64,000 bases of DNA, taken from NCBI GenBank assembly GCA_023428905.1, contig JAEYWP010000024.1, positions 124,001 to 188,000 on the forward strand. Reading direction: 5' to 3'. Positions within the stretch are counted from its first letter, which is position 1, and each line of letters starts with the position of its first letter. The notes below the pieces were generated by a model, which had not been told where the DNA came from, made no database searches, and was given only the letters and a program-made list of their open reading frames with translations. The stretch is from Verrucomicrobiota bacterium (lineage in GTDB: Bacteria; Verrucomicrobiota; Verrucomicrobiia; Opitutales; Opitutaceae). Positions 1 through 8,515 of this stretch are shown here, piece by piece. The position numbers and the translations under genes are program-made.

Positions 1-979
1 CCTCCCCGACCGAGACGCCGGAGAGAACCTCGATTTCCGCGGCGGAAACCGGGGTGGTTTTCACCACCCGCAGCCGCGCCGTCCCCCGCTCCACCACAAA
101 AAGGCGCTCGACCTGCCCCAACGTCGAAAGCGCGGTGGCGGGCAGGCGGCGGGTCGTCTCCTCCCCGGCAGGCCAGAGGACGCGGACAAACTGTCCGGAG
201 CGCAGGGCCGTGCCCGCGGGCAGATCCAGCCGGGCGAGGCGCGTGCGGGTGGCGGCGGCGGCCGCGGGGGAAAGTTCCGCGACGGTGGCGGTGACGGTCG
301 GTTCGATCCCTGCGACGGAGACAGTGGTGCCCAGCGGAAGCAGCGGGCTGGATTCCGGCACCTGAACGTCCACCTGGAGGCGGGCGGGCGATTCCAGGGA
401 GACCAGGGGAATGCCCGGTCCGGCGAGATCGCCGGCCTGGACGTGGCGCTCGGTGACGACGGCATCGTAGGGCGCGCGCACTTCGGTGTAGCTGAGCAGC
501 GCCTGCGCCTCGCGCACCGCGGCCTCGGTGATCCGGACGCGGTCCTGCAGAGCGAGCACTCCTTCGGCGACGGCGGCGCCTTTGGTGAGCAGGTTCGCCT
601 CCCGGCTGTGGTCGCGGCGAGCCTGATCGGCCGCCGCCTCCGCCTGGGCAAGGCGGGCGGCCAGTTCGGGGGCGTGCAGCCGCACGAGGACGGCGCCGGC
701 CTTTACCGCCTGTCCCGCCCCCACCTCGACCTGGGCAACCGTGCCACTGATGCGGGCGGCGAGGATGGCGCGGTCGCGCGCGACAGCCCGACCGGCCAGC
801 GGGAGGGACCGCGGGGCCTGTCCCTCCGCCAGGACCATGATGCGCACGGGCACCCCGCTCTGGCCTCCGTCTGCGGCTCGCGTTGCCGGCGGGCCGAGGC
901 CGACAGACGCCGCGACCGCCATCACGCGGACCCCGCGGGTGATCCAGGCGAGGAGCAGTGAAGAGGTGGACCTGTTCAT
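1..979 (-). CDS. HlyD/RND-type periplasmic adaptor protein, partial (3' end outside window)
   Basis: Reading the minus strand from the ATG at 979 gives an unbroken frame to the window edge (326 codons), so the C-terminus is missing. A signal-like segment (residues about 10-30) is followed by a lipoyl-like hairpin (AARISGTVAQVEVGAGQAV), an Ala/Glu-rich coiled coil, the returning lipoyl half (TEVRAPYDAVVTERHVQAGD) and a beta-barrel part. This is the layout of membrane-fusion proteins that link an inner-membrane pump to the outer membrane. It overlaps the upstream DUF2892 gene by ATGA, so the two are co-transcribed, and an RND permease gene is expected just outside the window. The pumped substrate cannot be told from the sequence. 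Confidence 0.88.
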   Translation of the reverse strand, partial: MNRSTSSLLLAWITRGVRVMAVAASVGLGPPATRAADGGQSGVPVRIMVLAEGQAPRSLPLAGRAVARDRAILAARISGTVAQVEVGAGQAVKAGAVLVRLHAPELAARLAQAEAAADQARRDHSREANLLTKGAAVAEGVLALQDRVRITEAAVREAQALLSYTEVRAPYDAVVTERHVQAGDLAGPGIPLVSLESPARLQVDVQVPESSPLLPLGTTVSVAGIEPTVTATVAELSPAAAAATRTRLARLDLPAGTALRSGQFVRVLWPAGEETTRRLPATALSTLGQVERLFVVERGTARLRVVKTTPVSAAEIEVLSGVSVGE

Positions 980-1203
980 GGCGCCCCCCGGCCCAGCTCG
1001 CGGACGCGCACATCCTCCTTCACCCAGCCCAGCCGTCGTGCGAGCAGGACGGGTGGACAGAATCCAGTGAAGGCGGACTGGATGAGGTTGAGGGCGACAA
1101 AGCAGGTGAACAGCAGCCACCACGGGCTGAGGAGGACGGCGAGGCCCACGCTCACGAGGATGAAGGAGCCGGCGAGGAGCCGGACAAAGGCGTCGGGGTT
1201 CAT
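976..1203 (-). CDS. DUF2892 (YgaP-type) small inner-membrane protein
   Basis: This is a 75-residue protein starting MNPDAFVRLLAGSFILVSVG, with two hydrophobic segments (about 7-24 and 27-48) and a polar C-terminus ending in RELGRGAP. It matches the DUF2892 pattern (N-terminal N-x-D-x-x-x-R, then two helices). The ATG at 1203 is preferred over an upstream in-frame start because that longer version would run through the palindromic operator. In many genomes DUF2892 genes sit between an ArsR regulator and an RND/HlyD pump or sulfur-handling genes, as here. It probably belongs to an operon repressed by the divergent ArsR protein. Its molecular role is unknown. Confidence 0.8.
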   Translation of the reverse strand: MNPDAFVRLLAGSFILVSVGLAVLLSPWWLLFTCFVALNLIQSAFTGFCPPVLLARRLGWVKEDVRVRELGRGAP

Positions 1204-1211
1204 CGATAATT

Positions 1212-1235
1212 GTATATGCGCAAATACGCATATAC
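1212..1235. promoter_or_regulatory. Perfect inverted repeat, probable ArsR operator
   Basis: GTATATGCG (1212-1220) and CGCATATAC (1227-1235) are exact reverse complements around a six-base AT-rich spacer. The palindrome lies in the 68 bp between the divergent DUF2892 and ArsR start codons. Size, symmetry and position fit an ArsR/SmtB dimer site controlling both directions. Confidence 0.75.
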
Positions 1236-1271
1236 TTGAAAACGTGTCAAGGACGCGTTTCCTCGCCACCT

Positions 1272-1607
1272 GTGAGCAACAAACATCGCGCCCTTTCAGA
1301 CCAGGCACTCACCCTGGTCGCGCGCCGCTTCGCCGTTCTTTCCGAACCGATGCGGCTCCGCCTCCTGCACACCTTGATCGACGGCGAGCTTTCGGTCGGC
1401 GAGCTGGTCACCCGGACGCGTGGCACCCAGGCCAACGTCTCACGCCATTTGCAGACCCTGGCCGAAGCGGGGCTGCTGGCGCGCCGCAAGGATGGGCTCC
1501 AGGTCTTTTATTCCGTGGCGGACCCCTCGATCTTCCGCCTGTGCGACCTGGTCTGCGGCAGCCTCGAAAAGCAGCACAGCGCGCGCGCCTCGGTCCTGCG
1601 AGCCTGA
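1272..1607 (+). CDS. ArsR/SmtB family winged-helix regulator
   Basis: This 111-residue protein has a classic ArsR fold: dimer helix, then LSEPMRLRLLHTLIDGELSV, the recognition helix region (GTQANVSRHLQTLAEAGLLA) and the wing (RRKDGLQVFYSV). The GTG at 1272 is chosen; an upstream TTG at 1236 would touch the palindrome and adds residues unlike the family. Two cysteines (RLCDLVCGS) lie in the C-terminal helix, but the ELCV metal box is replaced by ELSVGEL. It may therefore sense something other than As/Cd/Zn, possibly thiol or persulfide stress as in the BigR/YgaV branch. It presumably represses the divergent DUF2892-HlyD operon. Confidence 0.88.
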   Translation: MSNKHRALSDQALTLVARRFAVLSEPMRLRLLHTLIDGELSVGELVTRTRGTQANVSRHLQTLAEAGLLARRKDGLQVFYSVADPSIFRLCDLVCGSLEKQHSARASVLRA

Positions 1608-1681
1608 CACCCTCCCGCGGCCCTGCCGCAGCCTCTTCCGCACGCTTCCGTACCTATGCGAGACACCCGCTTCGATGGTGC

Positions 1682-2602
1682 TCAGGCGCTGGCGATGCCA
1701 ACGCCGCCGTGCAGCCGGTCGCGATAATCAGAGGGCGCCTCGCCCTCCACCTTGCGGAAGATCCGGTTGAATTGGGAAAGGGATTGGAAACCGGCCTCAA
1801 ACGCAGCCTCGCTGACCCGTTTGTGCGGGTTCATCAGCAGGCTTTTCACCCGCTCGACCCGCACGCGGGCGACATAGGTGGTGAAGGTCATGCCGGTCGC
1901 CTTGTGGAAGACTTTGCAGAAGTAATACGCGCTCATGTTCACCGCCTTGGCGACCTCGCGCAGCGAGACCTGGTCGCCGGCGCGTTCGGCGATGATGACG
2001 CGGGCCCGACTGACTGCCGGTGGCTCCTCATTCTCCTTCGCCACCATGAGCTGGTTGCTGACTGTCGCCAGGTGTTTGGCGAAGATCGAGAGCAGCCGCA
2101 GCACGGCCTCGTACTGGGTGCGGCTGAGCACGCGCGTCTGAAAATACGCCTCCTCCAAACGCTTCACATCGATCTCCGTCCCCCACTTCAACAGCTGCCG
2201 CGTGGTGTTGTGAAACTCTTCGGTGGAGGGCTGGTGGAGCAGAATCTGTCCGGTCTGCAGAAACGCCACGAGGTCCTCCCCCACCCGGATCGGAATGGAT
2301 GAATCGCAGAGGCCGGCGAAACACTTGAGTGTCTTGGGCTCGATCTGCGCCTGCTCCTCCACCCGCCGCTGCATTTGCAGGCAGGCAGAGCAGGAATGGT
2401 TGGTCTTGGCCATCAGTGCGCAGAATGGATTCTCGTTGGTGTGGCCGTGGTGCGGAAGGTCAAAGGACTCCACCGCCCGCAGGGCCAACGGCAGCCCGGT
2501 CGTCGCGCAAAATGCATTTTCGTAATCCTGGTACAATTGGCTCTTCCTGAGCTGTGCAACCAGCGCCTTGCTGCGTTCGGTGGCCGACGGTGTGTGCTGC
2601 AT
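1682..2602 (-). CDS. AraC family transcriptional regulator with PocR sensory domain
   Basis: The protein has 306 residues. The N-terminal half (about 15-180) looks like a PocR ligand-binding domain, with the spaced cysteines typical of that family (NPFCALM, SCSACLQMQ, CFAGLCDSSIPI) that could bind a metal or sense redox. The C-terminal 100 residues are an AraC DNA-binding domain with two helix-turn-helix units (REVAKAVNMSAYYFCKVF and VSEAAFEAGFQSLSQFNRIF). ATG 2602 gives the expected domain start. It is divergent from malQ across 349 bp, so control of malQ or of itself is plausible, but the ligand is unknown. Confidence 0.88.
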   Translation of the reverse strand: MQHTPSATERSKALVAQLRKSQLYQDYENAFCATTGLPLALRAVESFDLPHHGHTNENPFCALMAKTNHSCSACLQMQRRVEEQAQIEPKTLKCFAGLCDSSIPIRVGEDLVAFLQTGQILLHQPSTEEFHNTTRQLLKWGTEIDVKRLEEAYFQTRVLSRTQYEAVLRLLSIFAKHLATVSNQLMVAKENEEPPAVSRARVIIAERAGDQVSLREVAKAVNMSAYYFCKVFHKATGMTFTTYVARVRVERVKSLLMNPHKRVSEAAFEAGFQSLSQFNRIFRKVEGEAPSDYRDRLHGGVGIASA

Positions 2603-2951
2603 GGGTATTCTGCACGTCCTGCGCGGTGCGTCGCGCCGGGCGTAGAGGACAAGAAATGCGCAGCCGTCGAATTTGGAAGGGCAAACTCGAAAATTAACGC
2701 CCAATTGACTGGGCGGGCCAAGGGGTTGCGACGTGGCTGCCCGCCTGAGGTTGCGCGCGCCGGCGTGGCGTGCCGACGAAACGCTCCCGCCCCGTCGGTG
2801 CACCCCAGACGGGCCCCACGCGCCCACGTGGGCCGCCCACAGGGCCACCGCTCCCGACCCCTGCCCTGGGAGGGAGTCCGGGTGGCGGTTGCGTGAAGCT
2901 CGCGCTTGCTCCGGGTGGATTCCGCACAACGCTCGCGCCCGCCCTCCACTT
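2603..2951. other. Divergent intergenic region between PocR-AraC gene and malQ
   Basis: 349 bp without a supportable gene. It holds a six-base-pair hairpin CGCCCA/TGGGCG (2698-2703/2710-2715) close to the araC side and a 12-base palindrome GCCCACGTGGGC (2822-2833). Either could be a regulator site. No clear sigma-70 promoter was recognised. Confidence 0.4.
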
Positions 2952-4535
2952 ATGCCTTCCGAGACCACGCCCTCGCCCGAACTCGTCCGCCGGCCCCTTT
3001 TCCAATGGCTCGACCACCGCGCAGCGGGCGTCCTCCTCCACCCGACCTCCTTTCCCGGGGACTTGGGCATCGGTTCCCTGGACTCAACAGCAGTGAAGCC
3101 CTGGTTGGCGTTTCTGCGGGCCGCCGGCCTGCGCTACTGGCAGATCTGTCCCTTGGGACCGACCGGCTATGGCGATTCACCCTACCAGTGTTTCTCCGCG
3201 TTCGCCGGGAATCCCTATCTGATCGATCTCCACGCGCTCGTCGCTTCCGGCCTGCTGGAGCCGGCAGACCTCGCCCCGCTACGGGCGCTGCCCAACGATA
3301 AGGTCGATTACGGGTGGTTGTATTCCACCAAGTGGCCGGCGCTCTTCCGCGCCTTCGACCGCTTCAAGCGTGACGGTGTCACGTTGCCCTTTGGTGCCTT
3401 CGACCGGTTTCGTTCGGAGCACGCGTATTGGCTGGACGACTTCAGCCTGTATGCCGCGTTGAAGGACCATCACCAGGGTCGGGCTTGGTGGGAATGGCCG
3501 CGCGAACACCGCTTTGTGGCGGAAGCCAGGACGGCCACGATGCCCGCGTCGGTCACCGCGCGCGCCGAGGCGCATGCATTTTTTCAGTACCTGTTTTTTG
3601 GCCAGTGGGGACAGGTCCGGGAGCAGGCCCGGGAGGCCGGGATTGAGATCATCGGAGACGCTCCGATCTTTGTCGCGCGGGACAGCGCCGACGCCTGGGC
3701 CCATCCTGAGCTGTTCCAGACGGATCCCAAGACGGGCCAACCTCTTTTTGTCGCCGGTGTCCCCCCCGACTATTTTTCCTCGGACGGACAACTGTGGGGA
3801 AACCCGCTGTACGCGTGGGAGACACATGCGGAGACCGGCTACGCCTGGTGGATCGAACGACTCCGGGCCAACTTTCTCGTCTGCGACGTCCTGCGCATCG
3901 ACCATTTCCGGGCGTTCGACACCTATTGGGCCATCCCGGCGGGCGCACCCACCGCCAAAACGGGCACTTGGCGAAAAGGCCCCGGCCTTCCCTTCTTCGA
4001 GGCGGTGCGCTCCGCCCTTCCCGACGCCAAGCTGATCGCCGAGGACCTGGGTGATCTCATGCCATCGGTGATCGAATTGCGCGAACAGACCGGCCTGCCC
4101 GGCATGACCATCCTCCAGTTCGCGTTTGGCGGAAAGGCCGACAATCTTTACCTCCCCCACAATCTGCGGGCGAACAGCGTCGTGTATCCGGGTACACATG
4201 ACAATGACACCACCGTGGGCTGGTATGCGACCGCGTCCGAGGCCGAGCGGGACCATGTCCGCCGGTACCTGCGCGTGAGCGGAGCAGAGATCGGCTGGGA
4301 CTTCGTGCGAAGCGCCTACGAAAGCGTCAGCAACCTGGCCATCTTCCCCCTGCAGGACCTGCTTAGCCTCGGCGCTGAGGCACGCTTCAACACCCCCGGA
4401 AAAGCCGCCGGGAACTGGCAGTGGCGCTACCGCCCCGAGCAACTTAACACCCTGGCAAAAGCGACCAGCGGGTACCTCAAAAGCCTGGGTGATATGTACG
4501 GCCGCCTGCCGGAGAGTCCGAAGCGAGGCACCTAA
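2952..4535 (+). CDS. malQ: 4-alpha-glucanotransferase (amylomaltase, GH77)
   Basis: Transfers alpha-1,4-glucan segments between maltodextrins in the cytoplasm. The 527-residue length is normal for the family. Diagnostic motifs are present: GDSPYQCFSAFAGNPYLID near the N-terminus, the nucleophile region LRIDHFRAFDTYW, the acid/base region LIAEDLGD and GTHDNDT. The ATG at 2952 precedes the conserved GVLLHPTSFPG segment at a suitable distance; the longer in-frame reading upstream has no family-like residues. It stands alone, followed by a hairpin. Together with glgB at 39.8-42.1 kb it indicates glycogen/maltodextrin metabolism. Confidence 0.95.
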   Translation: MPSETTPSPELVRRPLFQWLDHRAAGVLLHPTSFPGDLGIGSLDSTAVKPWLAFLRAAGLRYWQICPLGPTGYGDSPYQCFSAFAGNPYLIDLHALVASGLLEPADLAPLRALPNDKVDYGWLYSTKWPALFRAFDRFKRDGVTLPFGAFDRFRSEHAYWLDDFSLYAALKDHHQGRAWWEWPREHRFVAEARTATMPASVTARAEAHAFFQYLFFGQWGQVREQAREAGIEIIGDAPIFVARDSADAWAHPELFQTDPKTGQPLFVAGVPPDYFSSDGQLWGNPLYAWETHAETGYAWWIERLRANFLVCDVLRIDHFRAFDTYWAIPAGAPTAKTGTWRKGPGLPFFEAVRSALPDAKLIAEDLGDLMPSVIELREQTGLPGMTILQFAFGGKADNLYLPHNLRANSVVYPGTHDNDTTVGWYATASEAERDHVRRYLRVSGAEIGWDFVRSAYESVSNLAIFPLQDLLSLGAEARFNTPGKAAGNWQWRYRPEQLNTLAKATSGYLKSLGDMYGRLPESPKRGT

Positions 4536-4559
4536 GCCGCCTCCGGCAGACCCCCAACC

Positions 4560-4591
4560 GGTAGTGGGCGACTAGGCACCAACCCACTACC
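4560..4591. terminator. Nine-base-pair hairpin after malQ
   Basis: GGTAGTGGG (4560-4568) pairs perfectly with CCCACTACC (4583-4591) around a 14-nt loop, 25 bp past the malQ stop. There is no T-run, so this is at best a weak or Rho-assisted terminator. Confidence 0.4.
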
Positions 4592-5120
4592 TGTAGCCCA
4601 AAAGTGCCCTGAAATGCCCTTCGCACGCCGGGTCACCGATTACAACCTGAGCCGTTTTCAGGCTTGCCGAGCGCACTCGGCACCGTTTGCGGCGTCCATT
4701 TTTTCCAACCGTCTTGGGTGAGGGATTGGGCGCTAAAACCATCCGGCGGCGCATTCTCCCTCTGAACCGGTCGGCGGTTGCCGGAGCGCAACGGCAGCAA
4801 GCAAAAATATCGGCCAATTTGCTCCTGGAAATCGGTCGAAAGCCACGCCAAGGAATGCGCGACAAACGGCAAACGATGCGCGGTCTCGTGATTTGACCGG
4901 ACCGCAGCGGAGCCGCTCCTTCGAACCCGTGCGTGCCCGTCGCGCAGCCACGCCCGAGTCACCTGACGTTTCATCATGCGCCCTCCTTTTCCGCTGATCG
5001 GCCGGTCGTCGATCCCTTCGTTCATCATTCCCGGACTGCCCGCTCTCCCGAGCGGTGCGGTTCTGCTTCCCCCAAGCCCTCCACCCGTTCCCTACCCCAA
5101 CCTCTAATTCCAACTCTGCT
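4592..5120. other. Long leader/intergenic region before ribonucleotide reductase
   Basis: About 530 bp without a gene I can support. A compact hairpin TGCCGAG-CGCA-CTCGGCA lies at 4665-4682, followed by a T-run near 4697. I looked for NrdR boxes and for the conserved core of a cobalamin riboswitch (expected for a B12-dependent enzyme) and recognised neither by eye. Short frames on the minus strand (4633-5028) have no family-like features. Confidence 0.4.
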
Positions 5121-7496
5121 GTGAGCACCCGCTTGTCCACCGGTCGCGCTGTCGTGAAGCGCGACGGCAAAATCGCCACCTTCGACTTCGAACGTGTTGT
5201 CCGTTCGATCGCCCTGTCCCTCTTTGCCGCCCGTCAGGGCGACATCGAGAACCCGCTGCGCCATAATCGCGAGCAGCGTTACGGCCTCGGGGAGGACGAC
5301 TACGCACGCGCGCGCGCAATCGCGCAGTCCGTCGAGTGGGCCAGCGAACTCTTTTACCAGAAGGGCACCACGCCCACGGTGGACGAGATCCAGGACCTGA
5401 CGGAGAAGATGCTCGCGGCCGAGGGCGAGTTTGGTGCCGCCAAGGCCTACATCCTCTATCGGGCGCGCAAGAACGACTCGCGCCTCTACCACTACGAGTC
5501 GAACGGGCTCCAGGACTACATCTTCATTTCGCGCTATGCGCGCTACGACCCGGTAAAGGGCCGCCGCGAGACCTGGGACGAGGCGATCGACCGGGTACGT
5601 GAGATGCACCTCCAGAAGTATGCGTCGATCGACGACATGGAGCTGAAGACGGCGATCCACGAGGCCTTTGAGGCCGTCCGCCGCCGCGAGGTGCTTCCGT
5701 CGATGCGCTCCCTGCAGTTTGCCGGACCGGCGGTGTTCGCCCATGAGGCCCGGCTCTTCAACTGCTCATTCACCCACATCAACCGGGTGCGCGCTTTCCA
5801 GGAGACGCTTTACCTTCTCCTCGTCGGTTGCGGCGTCGGCTTCTCCGTTCAGAAGTGCCATGTCGCCCAGCTGCCTCCCCTCGCCCCCCGGCCCTCGGAT
5901 GATGACCTGCCGATGGAGCATCACCACATTGCGGATACGATCGAGGGCTGGTGTGACGCCCTGGGCAAGCTGGTGGACGCCTACGTCAAAGGGTACTCGG
6001 TGGAGTTCGACTACTCCTCGATCCGCGCCCGTGGTGCGCCGCTGCGGACATCCGGCGGCAAGGCCCCCGGTCACCTCCCGCTCAAACGCGCCCTGCTCGC
6101 GGTGGAAAAAATCCTCCAGGGTGCAGCCGGCCGCCGCCTGGAATCGATCGAGGCCTACGACATCCTCATGCACGTGGCCGGCGCCGTCCTCGCGGGCGGT
6201 GTCCGTCGCTCCGCCACCATTGCGCTGTTTTCGGCCGACGATGAGAAGATGATGCAGGCCAAGACCGGCGACTGGTTCACCACCAACCCGCAGCGGTCCG
6301 CGTCGAACAACTCCGCCGTGCTGGTGCGCCACCAGGCGACCAAGGATCAGTTCCTCCGCCTCTTTGAGTTTCAGAAGCAGTTCGGCGAGCCCGGCTTCTT
6401 TTTTGCGGACGACGAGGACTATGGAGCAAATCCGTGCGTCGAGATCGGCCTCCACCCGGTCTTCGAGGTGATCAGCCGCGATGACATCGCCCAGCTGCAC
6501 GCACACGGGATCACCCGCGACAACGACGGCAAACCGATCCGCATCGGCAGCCGCCTGAGCGGGTTCCAGATGTGCAACCTTTCCACCATCAATGGCGCGA
6601 AGGTGAAAACCCCGGAGGATTTCTACGCCGCCGCACGGCACGCCGCGGTGATCGGCACCCTGCAGGCCGGCTACACCGAAATCCCCTACCTCGGCGCGGT
6701 CTCGCGCTTCATCAACGAACGCGAGGCGCTCCTCGGCGTTTCCATCTGTGGGATCATGGACAGCCCGAAGATCCTGCTCGACCCCGAGGTGCTGCAGCAC
6801 GGCGCCGCGACCGTCGGTGAGACCAACGCCTACTTTGCGCAGAAGATCGGGATCCGCGCCGCCGCACGCACCACCTGCGTCAAGCCGGAGGGCACCACGT
6901 CCCTGCTGCTCAACACCGGCTCCGGAATTCATTTCCGCCATGCGCGCCGGTACTTCCGCCGGGTTCAGGCCAACCGGCTGGATCCCGTCTATCAGCTCTT
7001 CCGCCGCTGCAACCCGCACCTCTGCGAACCGTCCGCGTACGGGAAGAAAACGGACGACGTCATCACCTTCGCGGTGGAGTCGCCGCAGGACGCGCTCCTG
7101 CGCGACCAGGTGGGGGCGGTCCGTTTCCTCGAGATGGTGCGTGTGGTCCAGGAAAACTGGGTGATTCCGGGCACCAACCATGCCGCCTACTCTCCTGGTT
7201 TGGCTCACAACGTTTCCAACACCGTCACGGTGCGGGACACCGAGTGGGATGACGTGGCCGAATTCCTCTGGGAAAACCGCTCGCGTTTCACCGGGGTCTC
7301 CCTCCTCCAGGCGATGGGCGACAAGACTTACGTCCAGGCTCCGATGGAAGCGGTCACGACCGCGGCCGATGCGCAGCGCTGGAATCTGCTCGGTTACAAT
7401 CCCGTCCCGTACACGGACCTCAGCGAACATGAGGACGTGACCAAGCTGGCCCAGGTGGTCGCCTGTGCGGGCGGAGCTTGCGAGCTGCACGTTTGA
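5121..7496 (+). CDS. nrdJ: Ribonucleotide reductase, adenosylcobalamin-dependent (class II, RTPR-like)
   Basis: Reduces ribonucleotides to deoxyribonucleotides for DNA synthesis. From the GTG at 5121 the protein has 791 residues. An ATP-cone-like regulatory segment (about 8-95) is followed by the catalytic barrel with an early active-site Cys (LFNCSFTHINR, C215), NPCVEIGL, GFQMCNLSTING and TCVKPEGTTSLLL. The last twelve residues hold a C-x4-C pair (CAGGAC, C782/C787), as in the redox tail of monomeric class II reductases. No nrdB small-subunit gene is adjacent, which fits a B12 radical rather than a class I enzyme. It would need vitamin B12 and a thioredoxin (trxA lies at 49.6 kb). Confidence 0.88.
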   Translation: MSTRLSTGRAVVKRDGKIATFDFERVVRSIALSLFAARQGDIENPLRHNREQRYGLGEDDYARARAIAQSVEWASELFYQKGTTPTVDEIQDLTEKMLAAEGEFGAAKAYILYRARKNDSRLYHYESNGLQDYIFISRYARYDPVKGRRETWDEAIDRVREMHLQKYASIDDMELKTAIHEAFEAVRRREVLPSMRSLQFAGPAVFAHEARLFNCSFTHINRVRAFQETLYLLLVGCGVGFSVQKCHVAQLPPLAPRPSDDDLPMEHHHIADTIEGWCDALGKLVDAYVKGYSVEFDYSSIRARGAPLRTSGGKAPGHLPLKRALLAVEKILQGAAGRRLESIEAYDILMHVAGAVLAGGVRRSATIALFSADDEKMMQAKTGDWFTTNPQRSASNNSAVLVRHQATKDQFLRLFEFQKQFGEPGFFFADDEDYGANPCVEIGLHPVFEVISRDDIAQLHAHGITRDNDGKPIRIGSRLSGFQMCNLSTINGAKVKTPEDFYAAARHAAVIGTLQAGYTEIPYLGAVSRFINEREALLGVSICGIMDSPKILLDPEVLQHGAATVGETNAYFAQKIGIRAAARTTCVKPEGTTSLLLNTGSGIHFRHARRYFRRVQANRLDPVYQLFRRCNPHLCEPSAYGKKTDDVITFAVESPQDALLRDQVGAVRFLEMVRVVQENWVIPGTNHAAYSPGLAHNVSNTVTVRDTEWDDVAEFLWENRSRFTGVSLLQAMGDKTYVQAPMEAVTTAADAQRWNLLGYNPVPYTDLSEHEDVTKLAQVVACAGGACELHV

Positions 7497-7538
7497 CGAC
7501 CGGGTCCTGAGTACCCGGTGCGTCCGGTTGTGTGTGCT

Positions 7539-7563
7539 GCGGGGCATCCGACGGATGCCCCGC
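7539..7563. terminator. Intrinsic terminator between nrdJ and oleB
   Basis: GCGGGGCATC (7539-7548) and GATGCCCCGC (7554-7563) form a perfect ten-base-pair stem with a five-base loop, followed by a moderate T-rich stretch. It sits between two convergent genes and may serve both. Confidence 0.7.
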
Positions 7564-7627
7564 TTTGGTCTTCGGCTAGCGCGCGCTCGCGCCACCCCCG
7601 GAGTGGGGCGAGTGCGCGGACCGGGGC

Positions 7628-8515
7628 TTAGGGCCGCAGGAGAAACTCCCGAACGACACCGCGCAGCTCCGGGCCACCATCGTCGAGCAGGTAATGGCCG
7701 ACATCGGCATGGCGGTGGACCTCCGCCTCGGGATAGACGGCCTGCCATTGCGCGAGGAAATGGTCATTAAAGCAGAAGTCCCGGCCGCCCCAGACGATCT
7801 GCTTGGGCACTGCCGCGAGGGACGGAAGGGCGTTTTCCACCGCCGCCAGGGTGGCGCGGGAGCGGTGCCCTGCCTCCAGCGGAATGTCGGCCACAAACTG
7901 ATGCACGGCCACGCGGTCGGCCCAGCTTCGATAGGGATGCAGGTAGCCGCGCTTTTCATCGGCGCTCAGCGCCCGCCGGTGGGTCGTCATCCAGGTGGCG
8001 GGCCCGGCGAAACCGTTAAAACCCCGCACGAGGACTTTTCCGGCCACGCCGGCCCGGCAGAGCGCGATCCGCCGGGGAATGCGTTTCGAGAGCCAGGCCG
8101 CCGTGTTTAAAATCGTGATACGCTCGATCTGCTCCGGGCGCCGGGTGGCAAAGCCGAAGCCGATCGCACCGCCCCAGTCGTGAACCACCAGGCGGATCCG
8201 AGTCGCTCCGAGGTGGGCCAGCAGCGCCTCCACGTCGCGGATACGCTGTTCGAGGGTGTAGGGATAGTCCTGCGGTTTCTCCGAAAGCCCCATGCCGACG
8301 TGGTCGGGCACGATGCAGCGCAGCGCGCCTCCGACCTCCCGCACCAGATCCCGGTAGAAAAAAGACCAGGTGGGGTTGCCGTGGAGCATCACCACCACCG
8401 GCCCGGTGCGCGGGCCCTCGTCGAGGTAGGACATCCGGGCCCCGCCTGGCGTGGTGAAGGTTCTGGGCTCAAACGGGTACAGCCGCCGCAGCGCTGCTGG
8501 AAGGGGGTTAGCCAT
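7628..8515 (-). CDS. oleB: Alpha/beta hydrolase, OleB-like beta-lactone decarboxylase
   Basis: The protein has 295 residues and belongs to the haloalkane-dehalogenase-like branch of alpha/beta hydrolases. HGNPTWS (45-51) forms the oxyanion region, VVHDWGG carries the Asp nucleophile (D113), and DVGHYLLDD carries the catalytic His. In characterised ole pathways OleB decarboxylates a cis-beta-lactone to the final cis-olefin. The start is ATG 8515 (TGATG overlap with the oleA stop) or ATG 8521, giving two more residues. It is the last gene of a five-gene operon. The OleB assignment rests on its position behind oleA as much as on motifs; a haloalkane dehalogenase is the alternative. Confidence 0.8.
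   Translation of the reverse strand: MANPLPAALRRLYPFEPRTFTTPGGARMSYLDEGPRTGPVVVMLHGNPTWSFFYRDLVREVGGALRCIVPDHVGMGLSEKPQDYPYTLEQRIRDVEALLAHLGATRIRLVVHDWGGAIGFGFATRRPEQIERITILNTAAWLSKRIPRRIALCRAGVAGKVLVRGFNGFAGPATWMTTHRRALSADEKRGYLHPYRSWADRVAVHQFVADIPLEAGHRSRATLAAVENALPSLAAVPKQIVWGGRDFCFNDHFLAQWQAVYPEAEVHRHADVGHYLLDDGGPELRGVVREFLLRP

Noticed and set aside
4633..5028. 131-codon minus-strand frame in the nrdJ leader
   Set aside because: No domain, many Arg, Trp and Cys in random order, no neighbour that supports it. Could be real but cannot be supported.
4592..5120. Cobalamin riboswitch before nrdJ
   Set aside because: I looked for the B12 box and peripheral pairings and saw only a loose match (AAGCCACGCCAAGG). 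Not reported as a feature.
5766..7748. 660-codon minus-strand frame over nrdJ
   Set aside because: Antisense shadow; contains no domain and crosses the nrdJ terminator and the oleB 3' end.
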